Assembly (NCBI GenBank): GCA_008508345.1
Contig: QNGE01001006.1
Location: forward strand, 137,387 to 201,386
DNA: 64,000 bases
DNA from: Paragonimus westermani
Lineage: Eukaryota > Platyhelminthes > Trematoda > Plagiorchiida > Troglotrematidae
Reading direction: 5' to 3'
Shown: one piece after another, positions 24,201 through 34,915 of the stretch
Layout: every line of letters begins with the position of its first letter
Position numbering within the stretch: position 1 is the first letter of the stretch
Program-made: the position numbers and the translations under genes
The notes under the pieces: generated by a model
The model's database searches: none
Seen by the model: only the letters and a program-made list of their open reading frames with translations
Told to the model about the DNA's origin: nothing

Positions 24201-27150
24201 CAAGGGTGGAGAAGAAAAATTCAAAATTGTTCCAAATCGGTCACTGTGGTTAAACTGTAGAGTCACACATGCATCAGATACGAACCCACAGTTGGTTTTT
24301 GACGAGCTACCCCTATTATTTATCATACAGTTCCTGAAAATGGTTGTCATCTTGCAGTATGGCGTAACCTGCTAGTTTACGTTCCAACTTGGATTCAAGT
24401 CATACTCCAAATACCACCTTGTGTGAATAAAGCCGCTGTGGATATTTCGGGCGCTGATTTAGGATGAATGATGTAGGCACTGTGGCTTCTCTATACCTTC
24501 CTCTGTATGATTACGAACTGGATACAGCAACAGAGCAACAACACTAACAGATAAACTCCTGTAATTAACGAGCTGTCTCACTTCTAATGAAAATACGTAA
24601 CGGATTAATGACATAATCACGACAGAAGTGACTGGATTTAATGACTACGAGGATCTGCTGGTCTTAAACAAAGCAGCCGATTTTAAGAACGTGAACACAG
24701 GGTTGGACATTCACTGTGCATTCTCACAGTACATTTCAAGATCTATGTGAAGAAATTTGAAAACTATCTCCAAATGTTTAAATCGGTCCCTTCTTTTTAA
24801 CGCGACGTTTCAGTATTAAAGGTTTAGTTGGAAAATGTTGATGATAGCATTGTCAGTTTTGGAGTTAATGTTTTATCACATTGTCTATTCAAGTGCTGTG
24901 GCACAAACTGATCCCCAAATCTGTGCTGCTCGTCAACCGCTGTGATATGTGTTAACATCAATCCGCTAACGCTTATCCCTGATGTTGAAGAGCTCGTCTG
25001 TACGATTCAACGTGCTCGTGCACCCACATGTTAGTGCTACACAAATTCAGTTTGCTGGCCAGTCTATTTTGGGATAAGTCCTCACAACCTACTTCCCGTG
25101 AAATGTTTCAACCTCAATTATGTTTATCAGTTCATAACTTTGGGACTGATTATATATAGCAGGGTTAAACAAACGGGATTACCTCCATGCTATCCACTTT
25201 CACTGTTCTAGGGCATATATTGACGTTACTGAATGGATCCGTTATTCTGACATGTTTATCGACCAGGTCAATTGACGAGTTCACTGGCCCAAGACTGGTA
25301 CCACCCTAGTGATGACATCAGTGTACGGAACGTCTTCACCGTTTTAGAATACACGAGAGCAAATTTTTCGTATAGAAAATAACGCTATTAACTTGTCGCT
25401 CATTCTAGTTATATTTTTGTAGCATTTTATCACACCAGCTTGCATTGCTCTAAATCCATGAAGCAACGACTAGAATCACGTTTAACGTAAAACAGGCGTA
25501 AACTGTAGATAAACTGCTTTTGTGGCGATCTACTGACAAAAACGAAGTACACCACAGGTCGTTCAAATCTCGGTAGCCACTGCGAGAAAATTACCGTGAT
25601 GCAAACCAACACGAAGTCTAGGGTCTGTGATGTTCCAGAGTACGGACCACTATCTGAAATTGTTTGGGAAGTCGCGACGTCTCTATTTATGAGCAGCGTC
25701 CTCAAAAAAGCTCGACATACGTTGCCACTTCTTCCCATTAGATGAGAATATGAATGTTTAAGATTTGCTCAACGACCCGGTAATCTGGTGTGCCAATGTG
25801 AGGGTGGGTGTCTGATTAGGTTGAAGCAACAATGAACGGCTGGACGGTCACATGACATTGACAGAGTATTTGGCGAATTCTAACATAATTTTGAGTTACA
25901 GTAACGAATTCGCCTGATGTGATGCAGACTGAAAGGCCTACCAGGGTGCTCAGTTGTATATAACAACAATCAGCACAATGACATAATCGACTGTGTTTAG
26001 GTGGATTAAGTTGTGACGGAACTTCCGTGGGTTCTGATCAGCCACCCTCTAATTTGCATACGTTTTGATTTGCATTCGAGACTTCTGATAACATTCACTT
26101 AGTCTCGAAGTGCTCATGGCAGCGTACTGCCTTAGGAAGCCATCGTCCTCTACATATTGTCCACTGCGGTCGAATAATGCATGCTACGTTCTAGCCCTGT
26201 GTTGCTTACTCTGGTGGCGACGGAATTAGGCGTTGTGACCCGGACGGAGCATACACTCCATTGTTTATTAACTCAAACTTGCAGTAGTGATGCGTAGTAG
26301 CCGCTGTCTGTCGTGTTTACTAATGTAGTACATTGTACGGCGTAAGAACTCGTTTTGACGTTCATTTTGTTGCTCTTTTCAAGCAATGCGTCAGTATAAT
26401 CTCCCTTAATTGGGCCGCCAATCCATAGTTCTCCGGTTGACTGTAAAAATGAGTGATTTCTCTTTGGTGTTGTACATCATTTTGTTCGCTTGGTCGGTGA
26501 ACAAATGCCAGTCTATCAAACGTCTATTCCTCCATTACGGGCTTGTATTGTCGTGTCCTAGGACAACATCGTTAAGTAGCCAGTTTCATTAAGTTGCTTC
26601 CCTATATTGTGCACAGTCAGTCAGCTATAAAAGCATCCTGAATCAATTTGTAGATCTGGGTGATAAAATATCACATATATCACTATGCTGAATCGAGTCA
26701 ACTTTGGGAAAACTGTAATACCCAAACAAACATTAAGTCATCTTAGTTGTGAAGATTTGGACGAGGAATGTGAGGGCTGAGTTAGAAAGTACACCTTTCA
26801 ACAGAAACCTGTCAGTTACCCCGCCAATTGCTACTTGGAATTAAGCCGTAGGCCAAATTGCCGCATTGCCTTTCAAGCCAAAAACCGTCTAGGTGAAACA
26901 TCTGCAGTTCGGTAGCCCGGAACCTCTGTATTCAGTCTTTGTTTTATCCCTTAATTGCAAATATATGCAATTAACACCGGAAAGTTGACAGAAAAGTTAC
27001 AAACAATCACTAACCATCAAGTATTCTGTGAATCGTTTTCCAGCGCAACTCCAGTTTGAGTTTTGGATATAGAATATGGTGTTTACAGAAAGGCAAATAG
27101 CTTAAACACCTTACCTGTGATGACCGGCAGTTGTTCATTAAGGTTGCCAT
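9063..27150 (-). CDS. SLC38A9: SLC38A9-like lysosomal amino-acid transporter, 5' portion (6 exons, 3' end outside window)
   Basis: Polytopic amino-acid transporter of the SLC38/APC superfamily. In vertebrates SLC38A9 sits in the lysosomal membrane, senses and moves luminal amino acids (arginine-gated), and signals through Ragulator and the Rag GTPases to mTORC1. Exons run 27115-27150, 26210-26277, 20395-20664, 16202-16265, 12891-12987, 9063-9242; all have GT-AG borders and all five junctions keep frame. The four downstream exons give [39 protein letters not shown], then a TM3 block ending in [15 protein letters not shown], collinear with human SLC38A9. Asn and Thr of WNTMMGTS match human N128 and T133, residues tied to transport and arginine sensing. 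TM4 to TM11 are missing: I found no continuation between 1 and 9062, so the gene should run off the left edge. Family call is very secure; the two 5' exons are less so. Confidence 0.9.
9317..9350. repeat. Imperfect ATC-rich low-complexity stretch
   Basis: Degenerate trinucleotide run (ATCATCAACGTCATCATCGT and following), in SLC38A9 intron 5. Confidence 0.75.
10742..10814 (+). repeat. tRNA-derived SINE-like element, copy 1
   Basis: Pol III box A-like TAGTTCAGCTTGTAG, then about 42 bases later a box B-like CGATTCAAATC, spaced as in a tRNA. It starts GACTTAGTAG, parallel to GACTTCGTAG and GGCTTCGTAG in the copies at 50219 and 49855. Cloverleaf pairing is poor, so this is a degenerate retrosequence head, not a functional tRNA. 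The shared part does not obviously continue past box B. Confidence 0.5.
11705..11722. repeat. Short tandem duplication
   Basis: GGTTGAACT occurs twice in succession within SLC38A9 intron 5. Confidence 0.8.
12891..12987 (-). CDS. SLC38A9: SLC38A9-like exon: TM2
   Basis: Ninety-seven bases with acceptor TTAATTACAG and donor CGAT followed by GTGAGT. It encodes [20 protein letters not shown] then [12 protein letters not shown] plus one base. A single strongly hydrophobic helix followed by a polar loop matches TM2 and the TM2-TM3 loop of SLC38A9 (human [20 protein letters not shown]). Phase 0 in and phase 1 out agree with both neighbours. Confidence 0.93.
12988..16201 (-). other. SLC38A9 intron 4
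   Basis: GT-AG intron of 3214 bases between the TM1 and TM2 exons. Its centre, 14131-15156, is the GC-richer multi-frame open region listed separately. The rest is AT-rich with no recognisable feature. Confidence 0.9.
14131..15156 (+). other. GC-richer region open in several frames (possible decayed coding sequence or element)
   Basis: Inside SLC38A9 intron 4, overlapping plus-strand frames of 60 to 126 codons succeed one another (14131-14433, 14325-14705, 14452-14739, 14915-15156). One frame reads Cys-rich ([20 protein letters not shown]), another strongly hydrophobic ([20 protein letters not shown]). A strong donor, TGC then GTGAGT, follows at 14648. No frame shows a known family and no terminal repeats were seen. 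It may be a decayed insertion. Confidence 0.25.
16202..16265 (-). CDS. SLC38A9: SLC38A9-like exon: TM1 signature [10 protein letters not shown]
   Basis: This 64-base exon reads one base, then [21 protein letters not shown], ending phase 0 before GTAAGC; the acceptor is CTACTTTTAG. It is the unwound first transmembrane helix that forms the substrate and sodium site in APC-fold transporters, and it nearly matches human [19 protein letters not shown]. Asn and Thr equivalent to human N128 and T133 are both retained, so arginine response is chemically possible. This short exon is the strongest homology anchor in the window. Confidence 0.95.
16266..20394 (-). other. SLC38A9 intron 3
   Basis: GT-AG intron of 4129 bases. 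It holds one plus-strand exon-like block at 18399-18566. A good plus-strand acceptor at 17281 is followed by about 150 open bases to a TGA but no convincing donor. Otherwise nothing recognised. Confidence 0.9.
18399..18566 (+). CDS. Candidate plus-strand exon inside SLC38A9 intron 3
   Basis: Acceptor GTCAATTTTTGTTCGCAG, donor CATG followed by GTGAGA, 168 bases: two bases, 55 codons, one base. Begins [20 protein letters not shown], ends [13 protein letters not shown]. Phase in and out would accept 7132 upstream and 28796 downstream. Composition looks protein-like, but no family is recognised and it would belong to a gene interleaved with SLC38A9 on the other strand, which lowers the odds. Confidence 0.22.
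20395..20664 (-). CDS. SLC38A9: SLC38A9-like exon: hydrophilic N-tail up to the start of TM1
   Basis: This 270-base exon has acceptor GGCTTGCACAG and donor AT followed by GTAAGT; one base completes the previous codon and two open the next. It encodes an 89-residue polar tail rich in Asp, Ser, Thr and Gly, ending EAKQNSIVT. Together with the next exon that gives [16 protein letters not shown], parallel to human [16 protein letters not shown], which anchors the call. Human SLC38A9 carries its Ragulator-binding segment in the corresponding tail (IHYYSRL at about 68-74, Pro85, Pro90). No clear copy of that motif is present here: the tail has scattered Tyr (DDYLKL, ENYKK, QYNTY) but not the motif. 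Acidic, low-complexity sequence near the end suggests disorder. Confidence 0.88.
20665..26209 (-). other. Presumed SLC38A9 intron 2
   Basis: About 5.5 kb between the 20395-20664 exon and the predicted exon at 26210-26277. A plus-strand exon-like block lies at 22457-22564. Open frames at 21461-21852 (-), 24094-24375 (+) and 25430-25738 (-) have no recognisable homology. I searched here for an exon encoding the HYYSRL motif and did not find one. Confidence 0.45.
22457..22564 (+). CDS. Weak candidate plus-strand exon
   Basis: Acceptor TTGTTTATTTTCCAG and donor GGAAG followed by GTAATG bound 108 open bases, phase 0 at both ends. Reads [20 protein letters not shown] then [16 protein letters not shown]. 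The other two frames contain stops. No homology recognised and no phase-compatible neighbour identified. Confidence 0.15.
26210..26277 (-). CDS. SLC38A9: Predicted second exon of SLC38A9-like gene (cytosolic N-tail)
   Basis: Acceptor CACTACTGCAAG, then 22 codons plus two bases, then donor GA followed by GTAAGC. It reads [20 protein letters not shown] and ends PP plus a split Glu codon, completed by the first base of the exon at 20664. Phase 0 in and phase 2 out match both neighbours, and it is the only segment I found upstream of 20664 with both a good donor and the needed two-base overhang. Ser/Pro-rich content suits a disordered tail. No family motif is visible. Confidence 0.4.
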
Positions 27151-28795
27151 CAGTGGCGTCTCCTACCTAACATCAGAACGTCTAGATATAACGGGCGTTC
27201 CGATGACAAGTGGTTTTCACCAAGATTATACACATTTAAGTTTTTGGCTGAAATACAATAGTGTTGTGAACACTGATCCAATCACGTTGACTTACGCCTT
27301 CGAAAATATGCACTCGTGCGTATTTTCAAGGATTCATCAATCCATTCGGCACAGATTACATTAGAACCATTCAGATTATCTTGAATGTATCTCGACGTAC
27401 AATGAAAATTATCAGCTTACTGCTGGCCTACCCAGATTGACCATGGTGTTCGCTGATCGTATTCTACCCTCACTATCATCCGAAAATTAGAATTACCGCT
27501 TTGCTTTTCAGCCTGCCAAACGAAATACGAAGCAGTAGTTTAATTTAGCTGACATGCTTAAATTGATATTCTCGTACAACTCTCTAAGTTAAAAACTTCT
27601 AGGTGACTTTACTTGGTATACAAAGCTTCCTCATTAGGCATTGTTTTGGGTGTGACCATTACGGTCCAGTTTGACTACATCACAAATAAGAACCAATGGC
27701 CGTAAACATTAATCTTAAGTGCTCAACTGACCACCTGGCATTCCGACGTACAGTTGTGTCACACGTGCAAGATGAAGATCGACCAGTTGTGGTAAGGCGC
27801 ATAAGCTAATCATTTCCACAAAGTCAGACCTCAAAAACACTGTCAATCCCAATTGCCTAACACGTGAAGCTGTGTACAGATATTAAACTTTCGGTTTGCT
27901 TAAGCTCGAGGAACATAAACGTTGGAATCTATAAATCTCATCTCCAGCATGAGAGGGACCAAATTTCGACCAACAAACTTTCACTAACGATGGCATTTTG
28001 AATTAACTTAATTGAGTTTATTGCAGATCAGAAACAACAGTAATCGTCCAGCAGTCGTTTTGCATACGGCGCTTTAAAGTTACCGACCATATCATATTGT
28101 AGGTAGTTGAGAAGTACTCTGAACTTTTTGGGGCAGACGAAATGACTACATATCGCATGTGCTAAAAACATGTGATATCTCATGCCGTGGCTGTGGAAGC
28201 TGTGGGTAGATCATCTTGAAGCAGTGCTAAATCGGGTTCATATAACATTGGAAACACGAAGAGCGTGGGGATATCTTCCCAGATGAAGTAATTGTGCGGT
28301 ATTTTGATAAGGGAAGTTGCCTTAAGAGTGTCATATACTTCACTGCCCGGCCAAATAAGGTTTTGGAGGGAGGTTCGCAACTTAAGGTGAGACGTTCGAC
28401 ATTGACTTTGCATTGACTACCGACGAACAAGTGATGTGGGAGAAATCTTCTGGAGACTTTCGGCCAAAAAAAGAAATCTGACAAATTTAGAGGCAAACTT
28501 TGGAACGTTATCGGCTACACAATGTTTGTTTAAAAGTTGTTTTGAGTTTGTGGTTGCGATGATATTCGACATGCTGATAACGTTTGTCTGACGATGTACG
28601 TTCCAGAATGATGTACATCATATTAAAGAAATACCTCGAACAGATGATGACGAATGATTTTATGCAAGTTCTTCTCTAGCAAACTCATAGTCAGAGAAAA
28701 AAATGACCTTATCAGGATCGCATCGCCGTAACCGTTCCAATTGGTCACAAGAGAATTACAAAGAAATACCCGCGTTTTTTTCATTCTCTCATTAG
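26278..28795. other. Predicted SLC38A9 intron 1 and 5' flank
   Basis: 26278-27114 is the predicted first intron and 27151-28795 the candidate promoter and 5' UTR region. No TATA box in a convincing position, CpG cluster or repeat was recognised. A minus-strand open frame at 28180-28413 ends in a stop but its splice context is weak. Confidence 0.35.
27115..27150 (-). CDS. SLC38A9: Predicted first coding exon of SLC38A9-like gene
   Basis: Reads [12 protein letters not shown] and ends in a near-perfect donor, CAG followed by GTAAGG, at phase 0, which fits the phase-0 start of the next predicted exon. An in-frame TAG lies 15 bases upstream of the first ATG, so this would be the true start; a second in-frame Met is codon 5. 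The start context has G at +4 but not a purine at -3. With this exon and the next, the TM1 signature Asn is residue 130, close to human 128. No homology is visible in so short a peptide, so this is inference from splice signals, phase and length. Confidence 0.4.
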
Positions 28796-28899
28796 GAAGA
28801 TATCAGTTAACAGTTGATAATCCTCCCCTCATCAAGCGGAAAGGGGAAAATTTGGGTATTTTCATTCCTGCATTCAAGGAAGCCCAGATGCCTGACATT
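28796..28899 (+). CDS. Candidate plus-strand exon with strong acceptor
   Basis: The acceptor is a long pyrimidine run (TTTTTTTCATTCTCTCATTAG); the donor is GACATT followed by GTGAGT. Two bases then 34 codons: RYQLTVDNPPLIKRKGENLG and IFIPAFKEAQMPDI. This is the most protein-like peptide among the plus-strand candidates. Two leading bases fit the one-base end at 18566. No family is recognised. Confidence 0.3.
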
Positions 28900-31800
28900 G
28901 TGAGTAATTAACGCTTTGAGTACACACATAACGTTGTATATTAAATGCACAGTCCACCGTTAGTTTTTTCTGGGCCTCTAATATTTGTGGTTGTGGATGC
29001 AACTAATACTTTGTTAAAGCAATTTCAGCTCTAACCCAGTTGTTATTACTGCTGTGGAAGTGGTTAGACCGTTACTGCAAGGGCCCGATATTACTTGGAT
29101 CGGTTTTTACTTGTTGTTGTTGTGCTTGTGTAAAATTGGCTGATTTCACGTTAGCGACTGATGAAAGTAAATCAGACCGTTAACATCTCGCTATATATGT
29201 CCTTTATTTTTGAACGGAACAGGTAGAAAACTCAGTGTTTTCACTGTTCGTAAACAGCGTTGATCATGTATTAGTATGGAAGACACAATTCGCTATTGAA
29301 CCAGACCACTACTACCATCTGTGATAAGCAAGCTATAAAACTTCGGGCTGTAAAAATGAAGACACTTATGCTGGTATTGAATGCACACTGTTCAGTCTAT
29401 GTTGGTGTATTTTCTTCAGTTAAAATCACTGATGTGAACGCCTCCCCATATGAACTCTGTTTATATTCCGTTAATATTGGTTACAAATTGATCTCTTTTG
29501 TTCACAGAAATTTTATGTTTGAACTGGCAGTTTAACTGAGGTCTTAGCATTGATTTGCTCCAGTTACACAAACCAAGTTACAAAATAAGTTGGGACACAC
29601 GTTATTGTTTCTGTTCGCATGAGTTAGTCGTTCGTAACCCAATCATCGGCGTAGATTCGTATCTGTTAGCTTCAGTTGTGTGAAAGTAAACAACTTGCAC
29701 ACATCTGGTCGTATTAAACAGTGGCAGATCGTGGTTGGCTAGTGTTGGCTGGATGTGCCAACATATCTGAGTGAGAATATAAGTTTCCAGTCAAATTTTG
29801 GCTCCAACATTAGCACTTCTACCCATGTGTCGATTGAATGCGTAACGCACGTGAAACGTGCACCCGTCGTAGAAGTCCAGGACATACTAGACCGCTAGTT
29901 ATAAACACTGTCTCTGTCGTCTTGGCACGGCCAGCGTGTGCCTGAACATGCATTCAGCTCGGTGTATTCCTTGCGGCCAGGTCGTGAGCATGCACAGACG
30001 CAACGCAGAGGCTTTGGCCACCCTGGTAATCGCAACATGAGTATGACCGAGGCAAATCAGGTGCTGAATTCACCGACTGTGATCTCCAAAACATTAAAAT
30101 TTGCTGTCGAACTTTACCTATTTGCCCGTAATACGTCAAGCTTGAGGTATCAGTAAGATGTTCGGGGGTAGAACGAAAGAATGTTTGATGATGGATAGAA
30201 AAATATCACGTATCTCCTTCAATGAGTTGGACAAGGATTCGAGTCCAGTTTCGTCGGCTGCATGTACTAGCACAGAATTTCACCTTCTAAATTGCGGTTC
30301 GAATTACATTGTTCCACTTGTTCATCTGTGAGCCAATAAAGAATCGTTATCTCTAAAATTGAGTAAGCGCCTTGGCATTGTTGCTATTGCTATTGCGGTT
30401 GCAATCACAATTAGCCGACTCTTCCAGATATCTGTTGTACAGTGCGGTGTACAGCAGTAACGATCTTGAACAGTTCGTTGACACAAAAGCAATCGCATTC
30501 AGAAAGCCGTCGTAACTATCAGTAAACCAGGATATCCGTTACTCCCACAGGGCCACATAATCTTCACGTGTAGCTTTCCCAAACTTCATAAGATTGGCAA
30601 AATTTCAAGGTTGTTGATCTTCGCGTCTAGTGCCCAATTATGCAGCGGGTCGTGTAACTTCTAGGACGAGCAAAGAAATCGGTACTTATGAAGACTCGGC
30701 TCAAGAGTAGGAAGATGGTCGATACGTGTGACGCTACTACAATGTCCACAAACGTTCCACGATACAGTAACCTGTTAGTTTACCAATTTAGAATATTTGA
30801 ACCATGAATTGCGTGCGCACTAGTTAGAACGCCTACAGCTGCTTCAAACGATACTGTATGGTTCGTTTCCAGAATACGAATACAAACACACCGATGGCGT
30901 TGTCGTTAACTGCTCACGTTTTCCACTGAACGAAATATTTTGTCACCTACTAAGAGCAGAACGCAAGTACTATCAACAGTTACGGGTATCATTAATGTAT
31001 TGACTCCGATGCTATTACATACTACAATTGTATCAATGAGGTGATAGCTGACAGATCTAACTTATCGAGTCAGCTGGGTATTATCACTGAACTTTATATT
31101 GTACATGAAACTAATGATTTCTTGCCATTTCCATTACAGTTCTTCTGATGACTCTACGTTGTGTCATTATACCAGAAACCGATTCTATGTTCTCATTGAT
31201 TCAGTACACGTGCAGTCTACTGGAGAATGTTTTACCACGCTAGACACCTGACCAAAAAGAAACACTGAGCTGGAAGAAGGCGCCATTATGGACAAAGCAA
31301 ACAGAATGGTTGTACACTAGTTTTTATAAGCAAATTCGTTAAGATGTCTGTTACTCTGACATACTGTGCAGCTGTGGCTATCAAACTAGATCAGTGGCTC
31401 CACTAGAGAACTAGTATCACATGATTTCAGAAAAAGCACTACCAGACAGCTACCCCAAACACTTTTTGTATAGCCCAATGGGTGTATTTGCTCCTTCTTA
31501 CTCGAATCCAAACAACAATTACTGTCAAGTCTTGAATCTACCAGGAATTCACATTTTGGCACCAGAGGAAATGACCGTCGGGTCAGTGAGCGTGTCCTAA
31601 GCTAGGTCCGTAAAACTGACACAATAGCTGTTCTCTAAGTACCGCTTTTACTCATTTTGTGTGCAGACAATCACGAACAAGTTCTGTAGGTGTATATTTC
31701 AAAACATAGTCATCTGATAGTTATGACTTTTATAAGAACGTTACAGGCCAACTTCAACTACAGTGTCTACATTCATCAGAATGTGTTTCACATCTAAGAC

Positions 31801-31917
31801 TAAGAATTTCAGTGATTCTCAGTTGATTGCTGACCAAACCTAGGGTGGAATTATTTCCCCTTTCCACCTCACGTATGCAATCGATCCATGGAAATAAACG
31901 AGGCTAGTTACCACTGG
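28900..31917. other. No gene recognised
   Basis: About 3 kb, probably intergenic between the transporter and the putative upstream gene. A GCTATT-like short run lies near 30380-30403 and two box-B-like strings near 30236 and 30296 lack a matching box A. Short open frames show nothing recognisable. Confidence 0.5.
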
Positions 31918-32112
31918 TTAGTTGGCTTGAATCACAGTAGAATAACAGTCTGTTACAAGTTTGTGTTTCAGCAAAGGATCAACTGAACCAGAACAGATGT
32001 TGATATCGTTCACTTCTGGCTGCTGAGATGCTACGTGATCTTCGCCTACGAATGATTCTTCAGTCGGTACGCATTTCATTTGAGTCGGCACAATCCCACC
32101 AAAGTCAGCGTG
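31918..32112 (-). CDS. Candidate terminal exon of an unrecognised minus-strand gene
   Basis: After acceptor GATCACTGACTGTCAG, 64 codons run to a TAA at 31918-31920. The peptide begins HADFGGIVPTQMKCVPTEES and ends KLVTDCYSTVIQAN; it is hydrophilic and acidic in the middle with even codon use. It starts at phase 0, which fits the phase-0 end of the candidate exon at 34818-34915. No AATAAA was seen just downstream. Function is not recognised; it could be a chance open frame. Confidence 0.35.
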   Translation of the reverse strand, partial: HADFGGIVPTQMKCVPTEESFVGEDHVASQQPEVNDINICSGSVDPLLKHKLVTDCYSTVIQAN

Positions 32113-34817
32113 CTGACAGTCAGTGATCAAAAGCTAACGATTGGTTGGAATGTGTGTGCAAAATTATAAGCCGTGATTTCAACTGTGAAACGTATGCAGA
32201 GAAGTACACGTGTAGTGGCACGAGTTAGATAACAGAGGCATCCCTACGACTCCAAGTGATGGTGAACTAGTCTAAGCGTGTGCTGCTTTCTGCTCAACTG
32301 AAAGTGTTGGTTCGTGCGTTGTGGGTCACACCGTCATTTTTGAGTTAAAGATAACGCAGTCTAAATTTTTCCAAAAATGGTTCCCGCGCACGTTGGCTGA
32401 AAACGAAGGGTAACTGCGTTTAAGTCAAAGCGTAACAGATCGGAAGGAACAGCGCAGCGCTATTCATTTCAGGGTCTTACCGAGTAACCGACGTTAACCA
32501 TCTTAGATCATTCATTTTCTCCACCAGTACACATAGTCTGTGTTGTCTGTAGGACAGAACCAGCTGCGTTCATTTCTTCTCCGGCAATGTGCACAACTGA
32601 GCAATGAAGTTGGCGTGATGTCACCGTCTAACCTAAGGCAAGCACCTGGATTTTAGCCAATGCCAAATAGCGTTTTTACGTAGTGAATTTTGATCTAAAT
32701 CATTAACGAAATTTACATCGTAGAGATAGTTGCCTTGCAAAACTGGAGTATATATTTGAGAGCTGAGGTTTATAAGTTGCTCTTCGCATGCATGTAGTAA
32801 AAATCGTGGGAATAAACGTGGCAGAAAGTACTTAAACGAATCTTGTGAACAACAACGTCACATGTGGAACAGTTTTGGTTTTAGAATCACAGTTTTTGGA
32901 TCTTAATTGGTAACTAAACGTTTCAAACAGCCATTATCCAACTCATCTACGGCTGAAGATCGGGTTTTTTAACGGTACTGCCAGACGTGAACCATTAAGC
33001 GACTGTAGTTACCTGTACGGCTACCCACACGTAGGCTTCCTCGGAAGAACGGAGTTCAGTACATACGCATAAATGGTAATACCAGTACAATACATTTACT
33101 CCATGACTTTTTCTATCTGTGTTTATGTAAGAAGTAAAACGTCATATGAAAGTGGTCAGCGCCATTCTGAACAACATGGCAGTACACTAGTCAACTCTCT
33201 TCAGTGTCAAGATACAGAACGGATCTGACTGTCGTGTTATTTTTTTCCCTTTTCTCCCTCGGTTCTAGTTCCTGTCTTACCTCGCTGTTCATTTTTTAAT
33301 TCCAATGGTGTATACTGTACGGTTTGCCCAATGTGTACTATACCCCTTTTAACTGATACTATAACATTGGTAATAAAATCGTTCTGCCAGTCCACTTGTA
33401 TTAGGAACTGTTCCAGTTCGTTCGCTTGTCCAGTTGACTGGCCAATTCACGGTCCAATCCAACAGAATGGTCACACAGTCTTGGATCGGTAGTTATTGTG
33501 ACTTTCATCCAAATCAATCGCTTATTATGTGTGAATGCGCCTTTCATTTTTTGCATTTAGCCACGAGTGATAACCCAAGATTTTCCCGAACCATTTCACA
33601 TTCCAAATGTCCACAATATTTTGTACATAATAATTACCTGCTGCCAAAACTCATATGCCTTTTTTGTCGCCTACGTGGAAAACTCGAGTGAATATTCATT
33701 TTGTGAATCAGTTCAAAGTCGATTGTGTGAATCATCACACAATCGCGAAATTCTCAACCAGTATTGTTAATCCTTATAGGTTGGATGCAGCAAACTAAGT
33801 TGTATACTATAGAAAAATACGTTTATTGGATGGAGGTTGGTTGTTTAACTATCACCGACCTTCCTGGTTCAGGTTGTCATTGGACACATCACCGCATCAT
33901 TGTCAGCAAACTGGCTGCTTGTAGAGAAACCTCGACGTTGACCCACTATCTGCTATACCAAAATCGGTTGAAATACTCGTGTTTATTCATCAGTTAATTC
34001 GGATAATGCAGACCCGGTTTAGGAACATACATATGGCTTTCACTATTCGAAGGAGGAAATCCAACGACGAACCACTTGCGTAGTGTGTGATTTTTAATGT
34101 TCATCTCTTTTATTGACTACGGCATTGAACGGCATGCTGTCGGCATAGTGGACCAACAATCATCTCAATAGTTTTAGCTATTTAAAGTCAACTCTCTCTT
34201 AGAGAAGACGGCACTTGTGAATTCCTATTTTTAAAACAGTTGACAAGTTCCTGAAAGTCTAAAATACACAATTATATATTGGATAAAACAAACCCGCTCA
34301 CGATTAAACACCTTAATTTTTCTGACTTGTAAACCGTGAAAATTCATACTTTAGCCTGTTCACTTTTTGAATGTTTTGTAATGACTAAAATCGACTTAGT
34401 TCCCTCTAACACTAACAAATGTGTTTAGGAACGTTTCCACAAATATTCAATCGAACGTAGGCTGAGGTGAGAGAAGAGCCTTAAGATGAACCATCCAAAC
34501 TAGATTTCAGCAAGTTAACTTCGGACGTTTTATGTAACTGATCAATCTTAAAAAAACTTTCGATTTTAATTTTCAAGAAGCTGAGGAATTTTGAAGCGAC
34601 TGATGCACATTTCAATGCGGGAACATCTGAAATTCACTTGGTCAGAATGTCTACCGTTTGACCATTATTGAGGACATCATTTTCTGTCTTACTTCAGATG
34701 ACCGAAATGGGCGTGCCTTTGTATATGGTCGGAAACAAAAATCAGTAACGCTAAGCAGCAATCCATTCCGCTGCGTAACGATAAACACATTGCAAGACTA
34801 GAAAGGTACACACTTAC
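32113..34817. other. No gene recognised (putative intron)
   Basis: AT-rich sequence between two candidate minus-strand exons; open frames at 33434-33997 (+) have no recognisable homology. Confidence 0.45.
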
Positions 34818-34915
34818 TTCCAACACCGCGACTAAAGTAGTGACCAGCTGGTGACTATTCACTAGGTCTGAAGCAATTACCAATGAAGGATCACAGCCAC
34901 CTTCTTGCTCAAAAC
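34818..34915 (-). CDS. Candidate internal exon of the same unrecognised minus-strand gene
   Basis: Acceptor CACTAACAAAATGGTGTAG has a CTAAC branch-point-like string; the donor is TTGGAA followed by GTAAGT, a strong match. Two leading bases, then 32 codons reading FEQEGGCDPSLVIASDLVNS and HQLVTTLVAVLE. The second half looks like an amphipathic helix. Phases link to the blocks at 38532-38652 and 31918-32112. No family recognised. Confidence 0.35.

Noticed and set aside
28180..28413. Minus-strand frame ending PTASTATA then stop, considered as the last exon of the upstream gene
   Set aside because: The only phase-0 acceptor has a weak context, and 31918-32112 is a better terminal block.
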